In this document: in pieces, positions 33,252 to 42,304 of the stretch
Layout: every line of letters starts with the position of its first letter
Position numbering within the stretch: position 1 is the first letter of the stretch
Assembly (NCBI GenBank): GCA_025531455.1
Contig: JAMYHL010000010.1
Location: 496,001-560,000 of the forward strand
DNA: 64,000 nt
DNA from: Apiotrichum sp. Y4204
Lineage: Eukaryota > Basidiomycota > Tremellomycetes > Trichosporonales > Trichosporonaceae
Reading direction: 5' to 3'
Notes under the pieces: generated by a model
Told to the model about the DNA's origin: nothing
What the model saw: the letters and a program-made list of their open reading frames with translations, nothing else
The model's database searches: none
Made by a program: the position numbers and the translations under genes

Positions 33252-34269
33252 ATGGCCGATGACTTCTCAGTTCGCGATTGGTGGGAAAGGCATCGTCCGC
33301 GAGGTGCGCAGTTTGACATTCTAGTGCCCAGCGACATGTTGACACCAGGCTTTTGGGGAAGGCAAGGTTTGCCAGCTGTCTTGCACCTCGACCAACCCAT
33401 CGAGGAGGACGATTGGGAAGGAACCCAAGAGACAGCCGGCCAAGCCGTGCGGCGCGTATTCGCTAGGGTCCACCCAGTGTGTGAGTCACATTGCTCCTTC
33501 AATTTTCTCTCTAAAGGCCCTAGCGTTCACCCTCATTCCACCCAGCCCCGTTCCAACTCACTCACACGCCCCCGACACTGCGACGGACGCTGCATCCGGT
33601 GCTGCACCCAATGCTGCACCCGACGCTGCTCCTGAGATTGGCACGACAGCCGCTCTGGAACCCCCGCCGCCAACATTTGAAGATATATATTCAGAAATGC
33701 TGTGCATGTAATTATATCTCGACCCACGAAAAGCTGACTTTAGCTGTGGGGCCGTATACGTTTTGCCGCAAGCTCTCTCTTGCGAGCACACACTTTGTTT
33801 AACGTGTACATACCGCCTAATCGACAGCCACAGCGAGGAGGCAGCAGCTCGTCAACTCCTAGACGGGATTAATATGGAGCCGCACCCTGTAAGTATTGCC
33901 AGTTTCTTGTTACACAGCTAATTTCTCCAGCCCTGCCCGCATTGCGGCATCGCGATCACCAGTTTCCGTCGCAACTTGGCGGTGCAAAATGTCATTGAGG
34001 CAACGCTGGACCGATACACTGGTCCTGATGTGAGCCGAGTGCACAACGATTACAGGGACCACGTCGCGTGAGTGGAGGAGGCGCCTTTAGGGCTAACGGA
34101 TAGCGCTGCAATTACTGCTAGGGTGTCGCGCCCTGCCTACGATCTTGACCAGCGCGTCCAGATGCATGCCAAGCGAGCAGCAATCTTGGATGGACAACGC
34201 GATGAAGCCTATTGGGCTCAGTTTCCCGATATCGATCAAGGACGCAGCATGCGCCGTGATTTGTTTTGA
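33252..34269 (+). CDS. RING-type zinc finger protein (candidate E3 ubiquitin ligase)
   Basis: Exons 33252-33480, 33524-33707, 33744-33888, 33931-34067, 34104-34269; 286 aa; introns 36-43 nt. The N-terminus is acidic/polar (MADDFSVRDWWERH), followed by an Ala/Pro/Thr-rich linker. The zinc region reads LCICGAVYVLPQALSCEHTLC LTC, then a ~33-residue insert, then CPHCGIAIT and SFRRNLAVQNVIE; the last block is the helix typical of RING/U-box proteins. The C-x-H-x2-C-x2-C ... C-x2-C spacing is standard. The first pair is C-x-C rather than C-x2-C and is formed across intron 2. A polar C-terminal tail ends MRRDLF. Acceptor choices for introns 1 and 4 are not unique. Confidence 0.65.
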
Positions 34270-34614
34270 ACGACAGTCAGCTTCCGCCTTTGCTCGTTCA
34301 CTCGCTCCCTCGCTCATAGCGCCCTCACACCCTTCCCCATCTGCCGACTCCTTAAGCTTCCTTCTTCGATGGCCACCCTTATGTTTCACACTTTCACCAT
34401 CGCTCGACAATATGGGGATTATGAGAGTCTCCTTCGCATGTTAGTGTTTGTAGATCGACATATGAATCGCGTTAAATCTACCAAACAGGACCGACAACTC
34501 ACGGTATTCACTCATAGCATCCTGACAAGAAGACAATGATGCTGCTGCAGGGCCCTGCAGCCTGCGTTGATGGAGGTGTACGACTCGACCTTGTAGAATA
34601 TACAGTAACGCTCA
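34270..34614. other. Intergenic region, 0.35 kb
   Basis: Follows the RING gene stop. Initial part is CT-rich. No ORF supported. Confidence 0.4.
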
Positions 34615-34893
34615 ATGTTGCAGGATCTTTCTGCTGTCAGTCCGGCCTCTTCTCCGAGACGCACGGTGCATCTTAACCTCGGCGTCAACGCTCAGCCGCT
34701 CGGACGCCGTGAGCTCGAGGAGCTCCGGCGACTTCATCCACTCGTGGTATGTCTGCCGTGGGCCGCGTTTCTCTCATCAATCTTGCACCCTTAGTTCCCA
34801 CGTCCCTGGGCTCTTCTCACAAAAGAAATGCGCCACAGTACAGTACTGTACATCAGTACATACATCAGTACATCATTATGCCATGATCTATGA
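34615..34893 (+). CDS. Possible small two-exon gene, hypothetical
   Basis: Exons 34615-34746 and 34795-34893 with a 48-nt intron (GTATGT ... C CCTTAG) give 76 aa. Exon 1 looks protein-like (SPRRTVHLNLGVN, RRELEELRRLHPLV); exon 2 continues in frame (FPRPWALLTKEMRH). It then runs into a TACATCAGTACA microsatellite, which encodes the last ~15 residues. No domain recognised. It may be a remnant of a larger gene. Confidence 0.3.
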
Positions 34894-35009
34894 GGACTCG
34901 GTCATTCTCTCCCCCCCTGCCATTTTCTAATGCGCACTCGAAGTTTATAAAGCCCCTGAATCACCCGATCGCCGTCGACATCGTTCATAACTTTTGTTGC
35001 TGCCTCATG

Positions 35010-35599
35010 CTAAGGCCTCAGGCTTCTCTCGTTAACAACAGCACGCCTACCAAGGAGCTCGGCAAAACGGTCGAGGATCTGCTCCTGGTCCTTGATTACG
35101 CGGCGGGCGTTGACTAGTTGTTCTTGGAGAAATTTGATCTCCCGGTCTCGAGCGGCGAGTTGTTCATCGCGGAGTCGCAGCTCGTTCTCCAGGCGGCCGT
35201 TGACTAGTTGTTCGCGGAGAAATTTGATCTCTCGGTCTCGAGCGGCGAGTTGTTCATCGCGGAGTTGCAGCTCGTTCTCCAGTCGAGCGCAACGAGTGGC
35301 AGCGCTGTTTTCGGCCCGCGGCACAAGAGGGTTGATCGCCCCCTCGAGTACTTGGACAGCGTCAGTCGTCGCTTGCATCTCGAAATCGATATCGTTGGTG
35401 AGGATCTGGTTTGCGATTTCGCCAGCCGTGCCCTCAGCGACGCCAGTAGTGTCCGTCCTAGTAACAAGCTCAGTCGCGGTACCCGATGTTTGGGCGAGGA
35501 GAGCTTGATGGGAGCGAGCTGCGGTCTGCAGAATGTGTTGGCTTTGATCTCATCATCGCACTCACCTGTAACGGAAGGACGCGCCCCGCATTCCTGCAT
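35010..35599 (-). CDS. Coiled-coil protein with an internal 30-residue tandem duplication, hypothetical
   Basis: Simplest model: exons 35599-35566 and 35518-35010, 180 aa, intron 47 nt. A polar Thr/Ala-rich segment is followed by a long heptad-rich coiled coil made of two near-identical 30-residue units (RLENELQLRDEQLAARDREI... and its copy), then RRVIKDQEQILDRFAELLG. The N-terminus is uncertain. An alternative uses the ATG at 36035 and exons 36035-35566 and 35457-35010 (305 aa); that start sits just below a CT-rich tract of the kind found in fungal leaders. No family recognised; coiled-coil character suggests oligomerisation. Confidence 0.5.
35109..35288. repeat. Tandem 90-bp coding duplication
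   Basis: Two adjacent copies, 35109-35198 and 35199-35288, both beginning GTTGACTAGTTGTTC. They differ at only a few positions and keep the reading frame of the coiled-coil gene. Confidence 0.9.
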
Positions 35600-36528
35600 C
35601 TCTCGGAATGAGTGATTGCTGAATGCCTAAAGCAGGCTCGAAGCTTGAGGCTGCCGTCAGGGCGGAGATCTGCCGCGAAGAAGATGGCAGGGGCAGAGAA
35701 GCACTCGAGCCCGTCAACACTGCGCAATATGAGCATCGACCACAATTAAAGGAAGCTTCGCACATAAAGGCAACACTGGGCCACTTGTTGTAGGGGGCGC
35801 GCTTGCTGGGCTTCGTTCCGGGAGATTCTTTGAACGGGGGATTTGTTGATCGGAGATTCCACAGTGGGTAGTTGACGGGGTGGAGATGGGGCTGTTGTTC
35901 GAAAAATGTGTCGTCACGTATAGTGACCTCGATGCCATCGATCGTCCCGGGCCCACGGAGAGGATGAGACGAGTCAAGCTCTGCAATTGTGGGGCTTGTG
36001 GAGATCAATACTTTTCTGGGATCTGAAGGCGGCATCACGGAACACGAGCGGAGAGAGAAGGAGAGAGAGATGGAGATATGGAGAGAACGCGAGAGAGAAA
36101 GAGAGAAGGAAGACGAGGAAATGGAAAAGAGCAATCCCCACCGATCCATCGATCCAGCATATGCAAGACATGCAAAGTAATGTGGTCCTTGTGTATACCT
36201 TCCTCGCGAGATCGCGAGAGCTGGAGAGCTCGAGTATCACAAGTGATGTGCAGTAACTCATGTCCGCTAACATGTATGACGCAGTCTGAACCAGAGAGAT
36301 CTCAATAATGTCACGTGACAGACGCGTCTGCAATCCTCGCGTTGTGTGTTAGGAGACGGCCGGCACGCAGTCTCGCCACCGACATAGCCGCATCGGACCG
36401 CGGAATGCCGCTCCGGGCCACCGGTCCGGAATCCCGGAACCCCACCACCCAACATCGAGATGCAGCGAGGTACAAGTATAGAAGCCATCTTGCTTTCTCC
36501 TCATTCCACCTCTCATTCTCCATCCATC
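35600..36528. other. Region upstream of the coiled-coil gene and of the SDR gene
   Basis: An open minus-strand frame covers most of 35562-36149 and may be the missing N-terminal exon of the coiled-coil gene. A pure purine tract (GAGAGA-type) spans about 36049-36130 on +. The SDR leader at 36480-36528 is CT-rich. Confidence 0.4.
36049..36130. repeat. Purine-rich GA tract
   Basis: About 80 bp of almost only G and A on the + strand (pyrimidine on -), with GAGAGA repeats. Could be a pyrimidine leader of a minus-strand gene starting at 36035. Confidence 0.7.
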
Positions 36529-37441
36529 ATGGGATACCTCGACGACTTGTTTGGGCTTAAGGGCAAGACTGCGCTGTAAGTGCTCTCATCGGGATATGTT
36601 GCCGCCATCTTCCTCTCGCCCTACCTTGCTCCCCGGACTGACACGCAGTATCACCGGCGCGACGCGCGGTATCGGCGCAGACATGGCGCTCGCGCTCTCC
36701 AAGGCGGGCGCGGACCTGATCCTCGTGCAGCGCGACACTTCAAACACGTCCACCAAGGAGCGCATCGAGGCGGCGGGCGGCCGCGCAGACATTGTGGTGT
36801 GCGACCTCGCGGATGCTGCCGCGGTCGCCAAGCTGATCCCTGGCGTGGTGGACTCGGGACGCGTGCTCGACATTGTGGTCAACTGCGGCGGCATCCAGCG
36901 CCGGCACCCCGTCGAGGAATTCCCCGACGATGATTGGAATGAGGTCCTCCAGGTCAACCTCAACACCGTGTTTACGATCACGCGCGATGCCGGCAAGCAC
37001 ATGCTCGAGAGCCGCGGCGGCGTCGCTGGCAAGGAAGGCAAGGAGTGGAAATCCAATGGCAAGATCATCAACATCTCGAGTTTGCTGGCGTACCAGGGCG
37101 GGCTGAACGTTGTGGCCTACGCCGCGGCCAAGCACGGTGTACAGGGCATGGTGAGTGCTGCGCGAGGCATGGCTGACATGCAGATCAAGTCGTTCTCGAA
37201 CGGATGGGCGGCCAAGGGCGTTAACGTCAATGCCATTGCACCTGGATACATCGCGACGGACATGAACGAGGCGCTGATTGCCGACCCGACGCGCTCGCGC
37301 CAGATTCTCGAGCGTATTCCCGCGGGACGGTGGGGCACGCCGCGCGACTTTGAGGGCGCAGTCGTGTTCCTTGCCTCGCAGGCTAGCGACTACGTCAGTG
37401 GCGAGTGTATTGTGGTCGACGGCGGGTGGATGGCGCGATAG
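36529..37441 (+). CDS. Short-chain dehydrogenase/reductase (2-deoxy-D-gluconate 3-dehydrogenase-like)
   Basis: Classical NAD(P)-dependent SDR. Exons 36529-36575, 36649-37150, 37184-37441, 268 aa. The 33-nt second intron (GTGAGT ... ACATGCAG) is a multiple of three without a stop, so it can be mistaken for coding sequence. Motifs: TGATRGIG (18-25, cofactor loop), NCGG in place of NNAG, catalytic Ser159/160 (NISSLLAY), Tyr173 and Lys177 (YAAAK), [11 protein letters not shown] and the C-terminal ECIVVDGGW. The start [19 protein letters not shown] and the ending resemble KduD/gluconate 3-dehydrogenase-type SDRs. Substrate is an inference. Confidence 0.88.
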
Positions 37442-37601
37442 TGCGTAGACTGGATCCGGGTGTCTTGTGTATGTGAAATCGTGCATCGGCAGTGGCAGTG
37501 ATTAGGCTCTCGATATAAATACGACTTCTGACTATTAACTCTACGATCTAGGACTGCCATTACTTGGAGAGGCGCGACGAGGGTTCAGCCATGAAGCGAG
37601 T

Positions 37602-37823
37602 TCAGACTCGGCCCCTGGAGAAGAACGAGCGCCAGACACGGATGGTTGTCCCGGCACCGTGCTGGTACTGGTTTGCGGCGAGGGCGTTTGCGAGCGCCTC
37701 GAGCGTCGTGAGCGGCTCGTCGTGCGAGGGGCAGCGCACGAGGCGGCGCGGGTAGTGCGGGCGAGGGGCGTAGCCGTACGCCGAGGCTGAGTTCGAGGCT
37801 GAGTTGGAGAGGCTGGGCAGCAT
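37602..37823 (-). CDS. Small hypothetical protein, 73 aa
   Basis: ATG at 37823 directly below a CCACCACAC-type leader; single exon. After a Ser/Asn/Ala-rich start comes RRLVRCPSHDEPLTTLEALANALAANQ, which has the look of a conserved globular segment, then TTIRVWRSFFSRGRV. No known domain. Codon use and composition are coding-like, but the gene may have further exons. Confidence 0.5.
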   Translation of the reverse strand: MLPSLSNSASNSASAYGYAPRPHYPRRLVRCPSHDEPLTTLEALANALAANQYQHGAGTTIRVWRSFFSRGRV

Positions 37824-38823
37824 GGTGGGAAACGAGTGTGGTGGTGGGTGTAGGTGAAGAATATGCGGTGTAGGGCGGTAAAGGTTGTAGGGTCAAAGAG
37901 TAGCGAGTCGATTAGAGGGGGAAAGGGAGGGGAAGCGTTGGGGCGCAGCTGCGCGAGTCGTTGAGTAGCGGTGTGCTCTGCTCTTGGTGTGGACTTTGGT
38001 GGCGGATGTCTGGTCTGGTTTGTCGCTCTACTCGTCCGGTATTTATCTCTTCCAGGATACCCTTGAACCGGCGGCATCGGGCAATCAGCGTCAACAGCCG
38101 CAATGCAGCGTTCATGATTGCGCGATAAGAGATTAGCACACCCATCTTGTCCTCGCTGCAAACTTTCGCAACTGGACGCTCCAGCTCGGTAACAGCCCGC
38201 TCATCACATCATGCGGAACGGACCTCCACCTGGCATCCATACACCACATCGATAGGCTGCCCTCACTGACAGTCGATCATTCCTCAAAATCACCTTGTCC
38301 ACCCTCCACCACGCGCGTATGCACTCAAGGAACACTTCACGATATCGCACGAATTCCGACATAGTTCTCACGATGGTGTGCCGAGATCATGGATCGTGCC
38401 GCAAACGAGGCCGCGATCGGGGGCGGTGACGACGGTGATCGAGCCTGGACCCAGTAAAGCTTGAAACCCGCCTCATCCGGTGCGATACATACAGTACCTG
38501 TGTCGACGTGGTATGATGGAAGGTCCAATTAGTCCCAGTTTTGAAATTTCAGAAATTCCAGAACACGGGCAAGGTCAGATCAAGATCAAGGTCAATCATG
38601 GCGAGCCGCTCCCGCTGTTGACGTCTCTCCGCGCTTTTGGCACGTGCCCGGTTGCAGCTCACTGAGCACGATCGACACACGTCCCCGCTATCGCGGTGGA
38701 GGTACAATGAATGCAAAGCGATTGCGGGTCTTGTAGTGATCCGGTAGCTATGTTGATAAGGAGTGATCGGGATGCCAGGGTGTAGATGTATATATATACG
38801 TGGCGCTTCGTCGTCGCCCCAGT
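37824..38823. other. Intergenic region, 1 kb
   Basis: Upstream of the small ORF on - and bounded at right by the repeat array. No ORF with supporting features. A short TATATATAC run lies at 38790-38799. Confidence 0.45.
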
Positions 38824-39355
38824 TATCGTTGGCCGTGGCAAACACTGCGCGTGGTCGTCAGCTTGTCAGTCACGTCAGTCTGACTCCACGCGAGCGTTAA
38901 TAATGCATACATCTCCCTCCCAAGTGGCCCCTCCCCACTCGACGTCCATCCAACTGCCTACCAGCAAGGCTCGTCGTCCTCGTTATCGTTGGCTGTGGGA
39001 AATCTTCAAGTGGTCGTCAGCTTGTCAGTCACGTCAGTCTGATTCCACGCGAGCGTTAATAATGCATACATCTCTCTCCCAAGTGACCCCTCCCCACTCG
39101 ACGACCATCCAGCTGTCCACCAGCTGGGCTCCTAAAACACCGGCGCCTCCGTGGAGAGCAGAGAACACGGGGCTCTCGTCGTCCTCGTATCGTTGGCTGT
39201 GGAAAATCTTCACGTGTCCGTCTGCTTGTCAGTCACGTCAGTCGGATTCCACGCGAGCGTTAATAATGCATACATCTCCCTCCCAAGTGCCCCTCCCCAC
39301 TCGACGTCCATCCAGCTCCCCATCGGCTCGGCTCCTAAAAGACCGGCGCATCCTT
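38824..39355. repeat. Three tandem degenerate repeats derived from the MON1 3' end
   Basis: Copies begin at TATCGTTGGC near 38824, 38984 and 39188. A shared ~110-bp core runs from GTCAGTCACGTCAGTC through GCGAGCGTTAATAATGCATACATCT to CCTCCCCACTCGACG. Copy 3 runs into the true MON1 stop (39335-39337). Copy 2 carries a decayed version of the same stop-proximal coding sequence (CTCCTAAAACACCGGCGCC); copy 1 lacks it. Core spacing is about 159 and 204 bp. Confidence 0.85.
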
Positions 39356-41792
39356 GAGGAATACGCGGCTCTCCTCAGCATTCACCCATTTGGCGACACG
39401 ATTCGCCGTCCCGACCACGGCGCTCATTGGGAGATGCGGCGACACTGCGATATATAGCTCAAACGGCTTGGTCAGCCACCCAAGCACCGCCTCGTGTCCG
39501 TTGGCCATGTAGATAAGCTTCAGCTGCGCGGGCTGGCCAGAACGTGCAAATAGCGCGTCCTGTACCTTCTCGTACAGCGTCACCAGGCGTTTGCGGGCCG
39601 TGCTCTCGGGTGTGTATGGCTCTTCCCATTCGGGAGCCGTCAACTGCACGAGCCCGCGAGACTTGTAGATAAAGTGGCGGAGCCCGGGAGAACCAATCTC
39701 AGCTACGATGTTAGCTGTAGCTCATTGGAACTCAGTGATGCCAACTCACAAACACTGTACGGATGAGTCTTGATGCTCGCTTCGATACGATCCAAGGCAT
39801 TGTCCTTCTTGAGTGTCTCCACAACGCTCTCGCGCCACCCGCAAAGCGGCTCAAATGCGTCCCGATCCGCACTGATGAACACCAGACCGACATCCTCACG
39901 CACAAACGAAATGTATGCGTGTACGAAGCCGGCTGGATTGAACTTCGGGAGGCAGATCGGTAGCCATGTTTCAACCGTGCGCAGGGTCGCCGACGTCGCG
40001 AGTGTGTTCAGCAGGAGATGCATGTCTGAAGTCAGTTGTCATCACATATCGCAACACGACCGATCGTCAGGGTACTGTGTGATCTCCTGTCGTCGTTCAC
40101 GGGTTGATTACGCCCATCACAACCCGGCCTCATCGATATACTTCGTTCAACGATTCAGACACCAGATTTCACTCACCGGAAGGATGCACCGTATGTCTCC
40201 GCGGCCTCAACAGTGTCACAATCCGGCCTCCAGCAATTAGCAGAACATACAGCAAGTCCTTGAACTTTGCTGGGGGGGTCAGCGCAGCTGCTGCCGTATC
40301 TCGTAGTGCGGGCGCCATGCGTAATGGCTGGAGTGCAGTGGTCAAGAACGTGAAGTCATCCTGGCATTGGGAAACCAGATTATTCAAGAAATTCTCGGAG
40401 CCTGAACGTCAGTGATCCGAATATGACACACAAAATGAGCACTCACCCTCAAGAAGGCGCGAGAGGTCGAAGTTGCTTCGCCTTTGGAATACTCGTGAGA
40501 GCTGTGCCGCCGTCACAACCGACAGGATTTGAAGATTGATGTACTCAAGATGAATCCGGAGCTTTGGTCAGCGGAGAACAGGGGAGAAAAGTGAAACCCC
40601 CAACCATCTTCATTGCGTGAAGTCTTGTGGTGGCGGCACTGTGAGGTCCTTAATGTGACAAGAACCGCCAAAGCAGCGAAAGTCTCTTCCTTCAGGCTGG
40701 ACTCACAACGTAATCCGGTTCTCCCCAGTCGCTAACGGCAAAAAGATACAGCGGCGGTTTGAGAAGGAAAGTCGTGCGTGTTCGCCCGCGCAGAATCGTG
40801 CGCGGCCGGTCATCATCCTGCGCAAAGATCGAGATAAGTGCCTGCGCAACGCCCATCATGTTCGTGAGCGTTCCCTCGTCAGTATGGCCGCTGTCGGTCA
40901 GCTTGAAGAAGTGGAGAAAGGAAGATAAAGGGGAGGGGTTCGCACGCACATGGAGAAAACAGGTTTGCCAGCGTTGGTGAGGACATAATATCGTCGTGGG
41001 GAGTACTCCTCGAGTTCTGTTATCAGTCACTGCCCATGATCAAGCACATGTAGTCTCCAACTCACCGGTATCTGGCGCCCTCTCCTTCGCTCTCGCGGGG
41101 GCTCCTCCCGCGGCAACGAGCTCCCGCAGCTCGCGGCGCACATCGCCTCCGCTCACGCGTCCCACATCGACGGCCCCAACGGCCTCCACATCCGCGACCT
41201 CGGCGTCGGGTGCTGCATCGCTGTGCCTCCTCGAGTGGGCAAACGCCGGTACTGTCGATACGGATGTCGAGGAGTGGCTGCGGCTGTGCACACGCGAGCG
41301 CGGCGGCGTGGGCGCAAGTTCCCGTCTTGGCTCGCGTTCGCGTTCCTTGCCTTTCCGAGATTGTGGGCGAGAATCTACAGGAGATCCTGACGCCGAGGCA
41401 TGCAGCGCGAGCCCCAAGCTTACCCCGCTGGCCTCAGTGAGGATGCTGGGAGCGGGAGAAGCGCGCCCGTCGAGTTGGGGCGATAATGGGGCGAGCGCGC
41501 GGCGGGGGGTGGAGGTCGTACTTAGCGCTGAGGAGAGAGAACTTGAGAGGCCATCTCCCTCTGAATCACCTTGGCGAGAGAGCGGTCGAGAGCGCGCACG
41601 CGGAGAGTCAAGCTTCGTGGAGACCAAGACGCTCGATGTCGAGGTGGAGGTCGAGGCTCGGCGCGGCGACATCGGGCATGGGGAGCGATGCGGCACCGGC
41701 CTTGCGGTGACGTCTTCCGACTCATGCACCGCGGTCGCGGAATCCGCATCTAAAAACGCGCTGCCAGCGCTTCCATCACGTCTGCTGCGCAT
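39335..41792 (-). CDS. MON1: Mon1, subunit of the Mon1-Ccz1 Rab7 exchange factor
   Basis: Longin-domain protein that with Ccz1 activates Ypt7/Rab7 on late endosomes, vacuoles and autophagosomes. Seven exons: 41792-41066, 41016-40950, 40890-40707, 40561-40447, 40401-40177, 40025-39750, 39702-39335; 653 aa; introns 45-151 nt. The first ~240 residues are disordered (Ser/Arg/Pro/Ala-rich). The conserved core starts at RRYYVLTNAGKPVFS, the hallmark first strand of Mon1, then TNMMGVAQALIS, HLEYINLQILSVVT, FQRRSNFDLSRLLEG, KFKDLLYVLL, FVHAYISF and LRHFIYKS; it ends WVNAEESRVFL. The start is the ATG after which no intron is needed; a further 5' exon is possible because TTGCTGACAG just upstream resembles an acceptor. 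Confidence 0.93.
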
Positions 41793-42304
41793 GCCTGTCA
41801 GCAAGTCGTGAAAGGTGGTGGTAAGTAGCAGACGGTAGTAATGTTGGGCAAAAGACACGACGACAAGTCGCCGGCTGATGAAACCGGTGTCGCGCGACAT
41901 TGACGTTTGGTGGCCTTGGTGGAGGTTTCCAATCTGGCTGGTGGCAACAGCTTGGGTCGCCCGCAGCCGCAAAGGCGATCAAATGCACCACGTTTTTTGA
42001 CGATCGGACTTTGAATAGTTCTTGACATCTTGTCACCCACACTACTGCTCTGTTCGCTCTCCCGGACGCTCTCTTCACCACCAATGCTGTTGTGGATACT
42101 GCCGAAAGGAACATATTGGCGTCTTGCATGGTTTGAACTATACAAAGCGCCAAAGTGTTGGCAAATTGCACACCTGATCCTGTGATCCTGTGGCTTGATC
42201 GCCCTGTTCCACACAATCCTTCACGACCTGTCCAACTTTGTTTTCTGCTCCTTCTCTCCGCTACTGACTACTTACTTGTCGACGGACTCTGATCATTCGC
42301 CCAG
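41793..42304. other. Divergent promoter region, 0.5 kb
   Basis: Between MON1 (-) and the GT69 gene (+). An open minus-strand frame continues ~60 codons upstream of the MON1 start, so a 5' exon is not excluded. No TATA box on either side stands out; CTTCTCTCC-type leader just before the GT69 ATG. Confidence 0.4.

Noticed and set aside
40616..40660. Extra small exon inside the 145-nt MON1 intron (40562-40706)
   Set aside because: Skipping it gives EPDYV directly followed by LRIHLEYINLQ, which matches the spacing of the Mon1 family; the small exon would insert foreign residues.
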